This document shows, one piece after another, positions 35,488 through 46,701 of a stretch of 64,000 nucleotides of DNA (its first letter is position 1; the number at the start of each line of letters is the position of its first letter). Position numbers and translations under genes: made by a program. Under the pieces are notes generated by a model that saw only the letters and a program-made list of their open reading frames with translations, was not told where the DNA came from and did not search any database. Origin of the DNA: Phoenix dactylifera (lineage: Eukaryota > Streptophyta > Magnoliopsida > Arecales > Arecaceae); contig NC_052400.1 in the NCBI RefSeq assembly GCF_009389715.1, positions 496,001-560,000 of the forward strand, written 5' to 3'.

Positions 35488-35602
35488 AAGATGACAAGTT
35501 TTTTGGGGTGTTAAGGTTTCATGTTGGAAGCCAAAATATTATTCAAAGATGACAATTGTTTTTAGGTGTTAAGGTTTCATGTTGGAAGCCAAAATATTAA
35601 AA
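35488..35602. repeat. Tandem duplication of about 60 bp
   Basis: 'ttaaggtttcatgttggaag' followed by 'ccaaaatatta' occurs twice, about 60 bp apart, each preceded by 'attcaaagatgacaa'. Confidence 0.85.
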
Positions 35603-37181
35603 GTTTAGTTTGTGAGGAAATGATAAACAAGAAAATAGAAGGGTTGGGTTTGTGAAACTAAGGAAGACAGCCATTTATCTTTAAAAAAGGCAGAACTTCA
35701 CCAGCGAAACACCATGGAACTCCAAAAGTCATCACCTAGTTTTGCAATGGCATCATCAACATCAGAGATTGCATCACATCAGAAGAAGAGGTGTCATCTG
35801 CTTTACCAACTTCAGCAAATATAATATGTAACATAATGGAATAGTCATCCTTTTTTGAATTTTCAAACGAATTGCTGTTTCCTGGCACAGTTTCTGCTTC
35901 TTGGTTTTCTCAATAGGACTGCTGAGAAATGAGAAGAAAAAACCTATTTAGTGCCCGAATGTAACAACTTGTAAAACCAAATACTACCTACTCTAACATA
36001 TGCTGGATCTCCACTTAGCTGAAAGATAACTGAAGATCCTAAGAATTCCCGGTCATTCCTCTCAAAGAATAACATAATTCCATAGACTTGAAATTTATAG
36101 AATCAGCGAATTCCTGCATAACCACCAGAAAATTAAAACCCATAATCACAGGAGAAATAGTGACATGCGAGTTTGCACTGCCCCACCACCTAATATAGTA
36201 CAACATAAACAACTGTGTAAAACAAATTCTTATTGAGAACCAATTATCAATCATAAGACCATTAACCACCCTTAAGAGATCACAGACCAAAATGATGCTA
36301 AGCAAACCAAATTTCCCAGAAATCTACCTACCAACCAAATGTTGATCGGATACTATCATAGTCAGTCACATACTCAGGCATCTATGTCAGCCTTTAATTG
36401 TATATGGTCAGCTGTAGCTTCATAACAGGACCCATAGATTTAATTTCATGGTAGTTGGTGCAAATCCTAAATCATTTTTTGTCTATGCATTTGCTGAATC
36501 TGAACTTTATCCATTCACTTGATATGTTCCTAGCATCCACACCTTCCAATATTAAACCAACAAAGTTTGTCCCACAATACCCTCCAGATAAATTGGTATA
36601 CTGTTCTTGCTATTATGCATTCTTGGAAAATAAAGTTTATCCATTCCTTTGGCATGTATTTATGATCCACTCTGTCCACCAATAAACCAAGCAAGTTTGT
36701 TTAACAATTCTTCAATGATCACTAGGTATAAAATGAATCCTAATTTTTTTATCTCTCCAGCCATGCTGTTGCCTACCCTACTTTTGACATCCTTCAAGCT
36801 AAAAGATTCCTTGAAGCATACATTGTCCCTCCTTTAGCTAAAAATATAGATTGGAAGGCAGAAAGTGGGAACTGTATAGTGACTAGCTACCTTCTTCATC
36901 TCTTATATGACAGTAATACCTTTGGAAAGACCATACATCACTTGTCCTTTAATTGCTTGAATCAATAAATTTTGCATGGATCATCTATTTAACCTCCCTA
37001 TTCACAAACAAAGTAAACCTCGCATGTGATGGGGAACAAGGAGTTCATGTTTATATTCAGCGTTCAAGGAGACTTTTGAACATTTGGTTTGGTTAATGAA
37101 GAAAGGAATGATTCTTTGTTTTTTTTCTCTCTTGTGGTGTGATTCTATAATGAATGTGAGAGACCTTCAAACCCTAGGTGT

Positions 37182-37355
37182 CAAGGTTCGCCATCTCGAT
37201 ACCAGACTCCGTAACAGTGCCACACTAGCATAGTATCGATACGGTACGTTATGCGATTTTTTTGGCGTACTGAGGGTCGGTACGCCACCGGTATCGGTAC
37301 CGGTATGGTACAGTATGCCTAGTACCATCCGATTCAGTACGGTACAGCATACCAT
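37182..37355. mobile_element. Small MULE-like MITE, 174 bp
   Basis: Starts CAAGGTTCGCCATCTCGATA; its right end, read on the other strand, is ATGGTATGCTGTACCG, matching the CAAGGTATGCTGAACCG left end of the 33386 element. Flanks CCTAGGTGT and ATTAGGTGT agree at 7 of 9 positions. Confidence 0.6.
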
Positions 37356-37364
37356 ATTAGGTGT

Positions 37365-39285
37365 GTTTCCTATGTTCATAGTGGATCTAGTCCTATCTTT
37401 CTTCCTATCTTTGTCTCTTTACTTTTATTCTTCGCATCTTTTCCCACCTACTCTTTTGATGTTTTTTCCTCTGCAGCCAAGAGCAACCAATCAAACCTAG
37501 TCAACTGCTACTAGATCTGAACCTACCAGACCTTGACAATTTTTCACATAAATCTTCTTTGCTGCAACTTTATTCCTGTAGATTGTCGGTCTCTCTCAGA
37601 ATGGAGAGCAAGGCATTAAATCTAAAGCACTTGTAGACCCTCTTATTCCCTAACTACAACCTTGTTTCATATTCTTAGATTAATCACCACATCCACTGTC
37701 AAATCTGCATTGGATTTCCAACTTTCATAGTTCAACTCTGACAAAATCTAAGATCTAAACCCAAGATTCCAGCACCCTATAGGTTTCAGCCCTACTCTCA
37801 AGCCTTATACGTTCCATTCTCCCAGGATACCCTACATCAATGTGTCTGGAAGGGGAAAAGAAAGATATATAACTACATTTTTTTTTCTCTAGTAGCTTTT
37901 GCTTCTCAGGAGACATTAACAGCCTCTTTTTTCCTTTATGATTTCTTGAATCAAGAAATCTTGCACTAAAAGGCCTAAGTAACCTCTGCTAACGTCAGCT
38001 TTGTTTATGCAAGCATATATTACCTTCTCTTCAAGCAGTCCTAGCTACTATGTAGATAGGATCTCCTTATAAGAAATTATCATTTTCCACAGATTTACTA
38101 TCTGTAAGATTCCACAAACGTATGTTTAGATTCCTTCCGTTTTCCTTTTACCCTTTTTTGCTCTAAACATGCATACCCATAACCACTAACCTATGGTTAT
38201 AGGTAATGAGTAAAATAATTGGATGCCTCCAAATAGAGTTTTGGAATTGATGAAATTAGTTTTATAAGTCAAGTCACTTCTATAAAAAAAGAATAGAATA
38301 CTGCATGAGAAAAAGCTAGAACACGTGAGATTTTTAACAATCCTTGAAGTGTCATTGCCAATGTTTGACAGGGTCAACAAACATAACAACCATCTCATTT
38401 GCAGGAAAAGTTAAGAAAAAATATGAATAAGAAAATTACCATGGGTGAAAATAATTCTAAGAATATGAATTCTAAGGGTTTTATAGGTCAAGGGTTTGCT
38501 CTTGTTGAATTGTAATTAGACAAGCATGGTTTTTCTACTTATATACTGTCCAGAAGCAAAATCACCATTTATGAACTAGCCCAATTTTTAGTCAAGATGT
38601 TGATCTTCTGCAAATAATCACTTACTTTTATTTGTCATCAAAATAAATAAGAAACTTATATGGTTATATCTACCGAGGTAAGTACATATACGCACCCAAT
38701 GTGTCAACCATGTAGCCAGCATAACCCCAAGCCAAATAAAAAATATTAACCTAATACATATGGAAGTTCACCGAGAACTTACAAATTACATTTGCTAAAC
38801 AATCAACAGTTGGAACAGCCTCTAATATACATGCGATTTCTCAATGACAATAAGGAATCATTAAGTTCTAATATTCAAAACACAAGCAGGAAAGGAAATA
38901 AGATTGACAAATAATCATCAATGCTATGCTGCCCCAAATTAGTAAGACCCTGCCTCCAAGATTCTCCATTCATGTAAATGTAGTCCCTCAGCATGACATT
39001 CAACAAATGAAATAACTAGAAGGATCTAAACAACTCAACAAATACAGACTTTCTCTCTTTCAGCAGTGCAAACCATGGCATCTACATCATATTGCCTTGA
39101 ATGAGTTGCCTCAAAAATTTGTCAAGCAGGAAACTATGTAGAAGTATAACAAATCACAAGAACAAAATGTGATGAAAGATTTTTTTCTTGGTATCCGGTG
39201 TGTAACTGACTCGGAAGTAAATACAAAGTTACTGGTAGTACCAGAAGTGTTTGAGATGTAAAATAGATTATGGTTAGAATCACAC
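37365..39285. other. Intergenic sequence, no supportable gene
   Basis: No exon chain or element recognised on either strand. Confidence 0.35.
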
Positions 39286-39482
39286 CTGCATATGGATATG
39301 GAGTGATTACAGACTGTAAGTAATGAGTGGTATCTTCAGTTAACTTTGACAAAATCAAAAAGATTGCACGCATTTGTTCCTCTAGAGACCCTGTTATCGT
39401 AACTAGCCTATCATTCAATCCAAGATGATTATTCTCCTGAGGTGATATCTGGATGCCAACTCCCGAGTCTTCAGCAAATGAG
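39286..39482 (-). pseudogene. Orphan KH-domain exon related to BTR1/NOVA-like RNA-binding proteins
   Basis: A 197-nt exon with clean acceptor (GATGCAG|CTCA) and donor (TATGCAG|GTGTGA). It encodes the second half of a KH domain: [10 protein letters not shown], then [20 protein letters not shown] and LILSKLTED, ending PYPYAG. This corresponds to the end of KH2 and the following linker in plant BTR1-like proteins, which have three KH domains and bind RNA. The preceding GXXG-bearing half of KH2, KH1 and KH3 were not found. The gypsy element starts only about 300 bp upstream of this exon on the coding strand, so the missing exons may be deleted rather than merely distant. Reading intact but isolated: a gene fragment. 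Confidence 0.65.
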
Positions 39483-39785
39483 CTGCATCAATGCATATTA
39501 TACACATAAATACATAAAAAGAGAACAGTAAAACCAGCAATTCTAAAAGAAAATATTTGCCAGATGTTCAAAAAATGGAATCAGAGATCATTTGGTTTCT
39601 AATGGTGTAGACTAGATAGTGGATGAATTCAAAGTAGTTTCAAACTGAACCTATTTAGACTGATCATAAATCAATTCGCAAATATAGACTCTTCGAGATC
39701 ATTGAATATGTTCTGCTTCACCAAAGGTCCCCATCAATTGCCAAATCCCCTGAAAGTAAAGGTGTTACCACTACTTCAATAGTCC

Positions 39786-40524
39786 TGTTACGGGGGAATT
39801 TAGCCACCATGCCCCACATGACCGGCACGCGCGCCCAGGAAGACTACGGCAGTCCCTTGATCCAGCAATCCGACCCCGAGTCGGATATCTTCGGCTCCGC
39901 AGCCCGACCCCGAGTCGGCTGCCCCTTGATCCAGCAATCCGACCCCGAGTCGGATATCTTCGGCTCCGCAGCCCGACCCCGAGTCGGCTGCCCCCTGATC
40001 CAGTCATCCGACCCCGAGTCGGCAATCTCTCGACAACAACAGACTGTTCCTCTGAGGCACGCCGCGGCCCCCTGCTCCACTACTCCCTGCAACGGCCGTA
40101 TCCGGCGCTGCCCCACGATCCCCTGTAACAGCCGTACAAAGCGGAGCTCCACTACTCCCTGCCAGGGCCGTACCTAGCGCTGCCCCACGACGCCCTGTAA
40201 CGGCCATGTCAGTGGCAGCCCCATCGTGCCACACGATGATGAATCCCCGGAAAAACCCCCCAGCCTGATATATATGAGGCTGGGGGGGGGAAGGGGGAGG
40301 GTAAGCAAAAGTTTTCCAGAGTATTCTCTTATCCGTTACTACTATCTCTCCTTCTCCTTCAATCTCCTCTGACTTGATCGTCGGAGGGCCCCCACTACCC
40401 CAGTGGTGGTGCGAGGCTTGCCTGCAGGTTTCCCGGTGGAAGGTGGAGCGCAATCAACCCAACTCCAAGGGAACCCCGTTCACACCGCTGTGCCAATCGT
40501 TCTCGGTTTGGACCACCAGCAACA
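39786..40524 (+). repeat. 5' LTR (739 bp)
   Basis: TG...CA ends. It contains about 2.3 copies of a 69-bp tandem unit (39855-40023), a TATA-like 'gatatatatgagg' near 40267 and a G-run. Near identical to the 3' LTR. Confidence 0.95.
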
Positions 40525-40547
40525 GTTGGCGCTAGAAGGAGGGCCGG
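40525..40547 (+). other. Probable primer-binding site
   Basis: The sequence starting TTGGCGCTAGAAGGAGGG directly after the 5' LTR lies where minus-strand synthesis is primed by a host tRNA. TGGCGC fits a tRNA 3' end complement; I cannot name the tRNA with confidence. Confidence 0.6.
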
Positions 40548-40564
40548 ATCTCAGAGCGATCGTA

Positions 40565-41566
40565 ATGGCACGGCGAGGTGGTCGTGGAGCTTCCAATGCT
40601 TCCGGTCGCGGGGCCTCTCGCGCCACTGGCCGGGAGGCCGCTGCATCCCCAACACGCTCTCAGCAACACTCCACCGCCCCACCGCCCATCCAGATGGTCG
40701 AAGCCGCCCAGTTCGACCAGCTAACCCAGCAGGTTCGCACCCTCGCGGAGGCGGTGCAGAATCTGCAGGGTGCGATGTCCCGGGCGCCGCAGCAGGCTCA
40801 GGAGCCGCCGCTGCCTGAGCGTTCGCCTGTCCTCCTCAACCCGCGTTCCTTCCTCTCCCATGGGGAGGAGCGCCGACGCGAGGAGGATTCTCGAGCACGC
40901 TCCATCCTGCCGGGACCTTCCCACCGGAGCTGCGCGGGGTACGAGAGGCGGGCCCGGGCGCGTTCCCAGACCCCCCAGTCCTCGAGGAACCCGCGCTCCA
41001 GTCGGTCCCCCTCTCGCCGCTCCTTGTCTCCCACCCACCGGTCGCGTTCCCTGGACCGGCGGGTGGACGATCTCCACCGACAACTCCAGGTCCTGAAGGG
41101 TCATTCCAAAGATCCCTTCGCCGACTTAGAGATCTCCTCCCAGCCGGCGCTCGCCTCGAGGATCCTGCGGACCCCGAATCCGCCGGGGTTCAAAATGCCG
41201 GCGATCGAGCCCTATGACGGGGCGGCGGACCCGCGGGATCACGTCGAGAGTTTCAGGACCCTTATGCTCCTCCACGGAGCATCAGATCCCCTTCTCTGCA
41301 AGGCTTTCCCGGCAACCCTCCGTGGCCCGGCGAGGGCATGGTTCGCCGGGCTGGAGGCTGACTCAATCCGGTCCTTCGACCAGTTCACTCGCCTCTTCAT
41401 CACTTATTTCGCCGTCAGTAGCCGGCGGCGACTGGTCTCCGACTCCCTCTTTGATGTCCGGCAAAACGAGGGAGAAAGCCTGCGGGATTATCTTACCCGC
41501 TTCAACAGGGCTACGCTGGAGGTCCGGAACCTGAGTCAGGAGGTAGCAGCAAAGCTAAAGCTCTGA
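40565..41566 (+). pseudogene. gag: gag, 5' part, interrupted
   Basis: The frame opens at ATG 40565 (MARRGGRGASNASGRG), carries a basic Ser/Arg-rich stretch (SRNPRSSRSPSRRSLSPT) and the conserved retrotransposon gag domain (DPRDHVESFRTLMLLHGASD, then LPRGPARAWFAGL and SLRDYLTRFNRATLEV). It stops at 41564-41566 inside that domain. The rest of the gag continues in another frame from about 41597. A ~45-bp AT-richer stretch between QEVA and ALKRGF looks like an insertion that breaks the frame. Confidence 0.85.
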
Positions 41567-41596
41567 GTAAAGTATGAGTTCTAGCTTGGGCTTCAG

Positions 41597-43779
41597 CCCT
41601 GAAGCGTGGCTTCCGGAAGGGCAGACTCACCTTCTCCCTGGACAAACGCCTGCCGCGGAGCTTCCCAGAGCTGTTGTCCCGGGCGAACCAGTATGCGGAC
41701 GCCGAGGAGGCGGCCGCCCACCGGAGCAAGGAGGCCGCCGAGATCCCACAAAAGCTTGGGAAGAAAAGGCGGAAAGAGGCACGCCAGAGGAGGAGCCCGA
41801 CGCCCCAGCGTCGGCGCAGAAGCCCGTCGCCGGCGAAGAACCACGGCACCCCACGCCCTCGTTCTCCGCCCCGACGTTTCAACCGGTACACCCCTCTCCT
41901 GACTCCCCGGGCCCAGATCCTTATGGAGATCAAGGGGCGGGAGGACCTCCCGGCCCCGAGACAGATACGAAGGATCCCTGGAAAGAGGCCCTCCCGGGCG
42001 TACTGTGAGTACCACCGAGACCACGGCCACGACACAGAGGACTGCTTCCAGCTTCGGGACGAGATCGAGGCTCTTATCCGTCGGGGGCGTCTCGGTCGGT
42101 ATGTGAGCGACCGACGTCCCCCCGCAGACCCGCGTCCGGCCGACCCGGCTCCTCCGGAGCCTCGGGAGCAGAATCGACCCGTTGCGGGCGTGATCCACAC
42201 TATCACTGGGGGCTGCTCTCGGCCCGTGAGGAACGCAGGGGGCTCGACGGAAGCGTCAGGGACGGCCGTCGTAAAGAGGCAGAGGGTCGGCAATGTAATC
42301 ACCTTTTCTGATGAGGATGTAAAGGGGGTTCAGACTCCCCACGATGACGCCATGGTGATCTCCCTCACTATGGCAAACTATGATGTAAGGCGTGTTCTTG
42401 TGGATAGTGGAAGCTCAGCTGATATTTTGTTTTACGAGGCCTTCCAAAAGATGAGCTTGTCCAGACAGTTGTTGCACAAAGTGTCCACCCCCCTCGTAGG
42501 ATTCACCGGTGACGCTGTCCCGGCGGAAGGTGTCGTTGAGCTGCCTGTGACTGCGGGCGTCGCACCCGCAGAAGCCACGGTGCGACTCGGGTTCTTGGTC
42601 GTCCGTATCCCCTCGGCCTACAACGCTATCCTCGGGCGACCCGGGCTGAACGCCCTTCGCGCGGTGGTCTCCACGTACCACTTGCTCATGCGGTTCCCCA
42701 CGGCGGTCGGGATCGGAGAGGTCCGAGGTGACCAACCGACCGCACGGCAATGTTTTCTAGCAACCCTCAAAGGGAAGAAGCCCGTGGAAGCCCTAAGCGT
42801 CGAGTCCCTTGATGCCAGAGACGAGGTGGCCTTGCGGCACGGGGAGCCGGCCGAGGGAGTGGTCGAAGTCCCCCTTGAGGAAGGCCGCCCCGACCGGGCG
42901 GTCCGGGTCGGCGCCAATCTCGACCCGGGAGCTCGGGCCCGGTTGGTGGAATTCCTCCGAGCCAATGCCGATGTATTTGCCTGGTCGGCGGCCGATGTAC
43001 CTGGGATCGACCCGGAGGTCATTTCTCACGCCCTCAACGTCGACCCGACCCACCGACCAATAAAGCAGAAGAAGAGACACTGTGCCCCGGATCGGATCCG
43101 GGTGGTCGACCAGGAGGTAGACAAGCTCTTGGAGGCAGGATTCATAAGGAAGGTAAGCTACCCCGAGTGGCTGACAAATGTTGTACTTGTCCGGAAGGCG
43201 AGCGGGAAGTGGAGGATGTGCATCGACTATACCGACCTGAACAAGGCGTGCCCTAAGGATAGCTTTCCGCTTCCGCGAATAGACCAACTGGTCGACGCGA
43301 CTTCCGGATATCAGCTGCTGTCTTTCATGGACGCCTTCTCCGGTTACAACCAGATAATGATGGCCCCACAGGACGAGGAGAAAACTGCCTTTATAACAGA
43401 CCGGGGGCTGTACTGCTACAAGGTAATGCCCTTCGGTCTGAAGAATGCTGGCGCCACTTACCAGCGCCTCGTCAACAAAATCTTCAAAGAGCAAATCGGC
43501 CGGAACATGGAGGTGTACGTGGACGATATGCTGGTGAAGAGCCGCCATGCAGGCCAGCACATCGCGGATTTGGAGGAGACTTTCACCACCTTGCGGAAGT
43601 TTCGCATGAAGCTGAACCCAGCGAAGTGCGCCTTCGGCGCTTCGGCCGGGAGGTTCCTCGGTTTCATTGTCAACCAGCGGGGTATCGAAGCCAACCCAGA
43701 CAAAATCAAGGCCATCCAAGATCCTCAGCAACCCCGAGAATGCGGGACGACTGGTGAAGTGGGCAGTAGAACTCGGTGA
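41597..43779 (+). pseudogene. pol: gag 3' end, protease and reverse transcriptase (pol part 1)
   Basis: Starts ALKRGFRKGRLTFSLDKRLP, completing the gag domain. A zinc-knuckle-like YCEYHRDHGHDTEDC follows, then protease with active site LVDSGSSADILFYEAF (about 42400). The reverse transcriptase (43100-43700) has KWRMCIDYTDLNKACPKDSF, MPFGLKNAGATYQRLV, the catalytic YVDDM and FLGFIVNQRGIEANPDKI. At about 43718 the frame is lost: the RT thumb/connection and the first, gypsy-type RNase H are missing, and reading on gives a short nonsense tail to 43779. It cannot yield a complete polymerase. Confidence 0.9.
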
Positions 43780-45616
43780 GTTCGACATCCGCTACCAGCC
43801 TCGACCCGCCATCAAGGCCCAGGTGCTCGCAGACTTCCTCGCTGAGTGCACGGTGCAGGAGGCGGAACCTAGACCGCCGGAAACGCCCAGCCTCGACCTC
43901 CCGATTTGGACGCTTCACATCGATGGGTCGTCGAACCCCGAGGGTGGAGGGGCCGGGCTGGTCCTTACCAGTCCTGATGGAGTGATAGCCGAGTATGCCT
44001 TGAGGTTTGGATTTTCAGTGACCAACAACGAGGCGGAGTACGAGGCCCTAGTCACGGGACTCAAACTCACCAGAGAGCTCGGCATTCGGCGTTTGAAGGT
44101 CTTCACCGACTCCCAGCTGGTGGTCGGGCAGGTTCGTGGGGAGTTCGAGGCCCGGAGCCCGACCATGCAGAACTACGTCCGGAAGGTGCAAGCACTCATT
44201 CCCGACCCCGGCAGTGTCGACATTCAGCAGGTCCCCAGAAGCGAAAATGCCAGGGCCGACAGGTTGTCCCGCTTGGTGGGCACAGAGGCGCACAACTTGT
44301 CGAGGGCAATCTACCTGGAGACCCTGGATGCCCCGAGCATCGGCGAGGCTGGAGCGGTGATGGCGATTGATCCGGAGCCGTCTTGGATGGACCCGCTCGT
44401 CGCCTACCTCGCCGAAGGGATCCTCCCTGAAGACGAAGATCAAGCTCGGCGACTTGTCAAGAAGTCCGCCCACTACGTCCTCTATGAAGGGAGGCTGTAT
44501 CGGACCTCGTTCACCGCCCCCCTCTTAAGGTGCCTCCGCCCCTCGGAGGCGGCCTACGTCCTCGGCGAAGTCCATGAGGGCGTCTGCGGATCGCACTTGG
44601 GGGCTAGGTCCTTAGCGCACAAGATCATGAGGCAAGGCTATTATTGGCCTACCTTGTTGGAGGACTCGAAGGATCACGTACGGAAATGCGACGCCTGCCA
44701 GCGCCACGCCAATGTCCAGAGAGTCCCTTCTGTCCCCTTGGCACCAATCACCGCGCCCTGGCCCTTCGCACAGTGGGGAATGGATATCCTCGGACCATTC
44801 CCCGTCGCTTCAGCCCAGCGGAAATTTTTGATTGTTGCAATCGACTACTTCACCAAGTGGGTGGAGGCAGAGCCGCTGGCCACTATCACGGAGGCGCAAG
44901 TCCGGAAGTTCGTGAAGAAAAACATCATTGTCCGATTTGGGGTACCTCGGGTCCTCATCTCGGATAATGGTCGACAGTTCGACAACAAGCATTTCCGTGA
45001 CTTCTGCGAGGAGTTCGGGATCGAGCATCGGTTCACATCTGTGTCGCATCCCCAAACCAACGGTGAGGCCGAGGTCACAAATCGGACAATCCTCCAAGAA
45101 ATTAAGGCGCGAATCGGTCGGACGGGGCAAGCTTGGGTCGAAGAACTCGAGAATGTCCTTTGGGCGTATCGGACCACGCATCGGACCCCTACCGGGGAGA
45201 CGCCTTTCAGCCTAACCTATGGCACGGAAGCGGTTGTTCCCGTGGAGCTCGGACTCCCCTCGCCCCGGGTCGCCGCGCACCGACCCGAGGCCAATTCGGA
45301 GCAACTCCGAGGGAACCTGGACCTCTTGGAAGAAGCAAGAGAAATGGCACAGGTTCGGATGGCGATGTATCAGCGGAGGGTGGCCCGATATTATAACTCC
45401 AAGGTCCGACCGAAACTTTTCAGAATCGGAGATCTGGTGCTAAGGCGAGCCAAAGCATCTCAACCCGCGGAAGGTGGGAAGCTGGCGCCAAATTGGGAAG
45501 GCCCGTATAGGGTTCGCTGGGTAAACCGACCTGGCTCCTACCAGTTGGAGGCCCTAGATGGTCGAGAAATTCCGAGGAGCTGGAATTCCGCTAACCTGCG
45601 GGTGTATCACCAGTAG
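43718..45616 (+). pseudogene. pol: Archaeal-type RNase H and integrase (pol part 2)
   Basis: In a different frame from part 1, the sequence resumes at KILSNPENAGRLVKW, normally found after the gypsy RNase H. A second RNase H follows (about 43900-44270) with catalytic D in HIDGSS, E in NNEAEYEAL, D in FTDSQLVVGQ and D in NARADRLS. Integrase (44570-45616) has the HHCC finger (HEGVCGSH ... CDACQ) and the D-D-E triad (GMDILGPFP, LISDNGRQF, E in NGEAEVTNRTI). A C-terminal KLAPNWEGPYRV block follows, with no chromodomain. Ends at TAG. Domains look intact but have no start of their own. Confidence 0.9.
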
Positions 45617-46701
45617 AGCGACAAAGCCAGGAAGACAGTTCGAAAAATGTACAATTCTTTTCATTTCAATAATTCCTGGTTACAACGGTGTGTTCGTGTG
45701 ATTACAAAGAATTCTCAGAGGGGAATTGGGGAGTAAAGAAAACAAGGAAGGGGTGGAGACTCCGTGGAGCTGAAGATCTGGGACCCCGAACCCTCCATCC
45801 GAAGCAGCTGCAATCCCACCGGACGTGGGTGCTTCTCCCCGGAGGCGCCATCCACGCCTCACGCAAAGGACGAAGAGCCGGCGCGGACGAAGAAGAAGTG
45901 GACGAAGGAGGAGTTCCCACTGCCTCCAGAGAAACGCCACCTCCAAGGGATATTCCGGTCCTCCCCAGGAGAAGGGGAGGGAAGGAATACAAGGGAGAAG
46001 AGCGCGAGGAGGCGCGATCCCGGATGAAGCGTCTGGCGCAGAGCTCAATCGGGAGGCGGGGCTGAAAGGAGGGGGGATGTGATCCCGGATGAAACGCCTA
46101 GAGCGGAGTTCCGCCGGGGAGAACCTCCTTGTTGATCCCAGATGAAACGGCTAGTTGGCGGAAGTCGCGAGGGGCGCGCCTCCCGTTCCTCCGGCGGGGG
46201 TTTCCCAGCCACACGCCGGAGAGGAGGTCCACGATCCATGGTAACCTGAATAGCTCCGGCTTGGCAGGCTCCACCGCGCCTGCACTTATATTTATAGCCA
46301 AACTGTGGCCCCCCGGTCGTTCCGATGCGGGTGGCTCCAATAAAGGCGGGCGCACCGAATCCGGAGCCGTTCCAGCTCTCGAGGCGTATCCTCCCACGAT
46401 CTCCTAAGCGTCGTTCTCCTTAATTGCATTCTTCATGCAGAACACTCCGGGCGGTGTGTATCCCACGGCCCACGTATCTCCGCTCGCGCCCAGGCCGCAT
46501 CCGCCTTGAAGAACGCGCGTATCGCAGCCGCTTAACTGACACTCCTTGCAAGCAGCAACTGGCGATCCGATTTCCCAGGTAACGCCTCAATTAGCATTTA
46601 ATACCCTTCTGGTGTTCCCCAGGCGACGCTTGGAGAAGAGGAGAAACACGATCGTAGCTGGCCACGGAGAAATCTCGTCGAGCGGCAAGCGACAGGCGCG
46701 T
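45617..46701 (+). other. Noncoding 3' region of the gypsy element
   Basis: GC-rich, with three degenerate copies of a unit starting 'gatcccggatgaaacg' (near 46017, 46080 and 46134). No conserved frame seen. Tat elements usually have such a long noncoding spacer downstream of pol. Confidence 0.55.

Larger units (their letters stand above)
33099..36113 (-). pseudogene. Decayed glucose-6-phosphate 1-epimerase-like gene, 3' exons only
   Basis: Exon 34216-34117 encodes ICLCTPTEIAILDHEKKRTF and the end DGLPDA. Exon 33312-33099 encodes VWNLWDKKAKTLADF, DEYKHMLCKEAAA and, one frame over, KPGEEWKGRLELSAVPSSYC. These match the C-terminal part of plant glucose-6-phosphate 1-epimerases (aldose-1-epimerase fold, interconverting alpha and beta glucose 6-phosphate). 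A single-base loss near 33212 shifts the frame and brings a premature stop at 33197-33199, although the shifted frame runs on to a natural-looking TGA at 33099-33101. A partial exon at about 36113-36070 (FADSINFKS) fits the preceding segment but lacks a usable donor. The intron 34116-33313 uses a GC-AG pair (GATGCAA|GCAAGT) and holds a MITE. No N-terminal exons were found. A sequencing slip could explain the frameshift alone, but not the missing parts. Confidence 0.7.

Noticed and set aside
35255-35494. 79-residue plus-strand ORF
   Set aside because: Lies within and just past a MITE and has no recognisable family.
42793-43788. 331-residue minus ORF opposite the reverse transcriptase
   Set aside because: It is the antisense shadow of conserved RT and protease codons; no homology of its own is recognisable.
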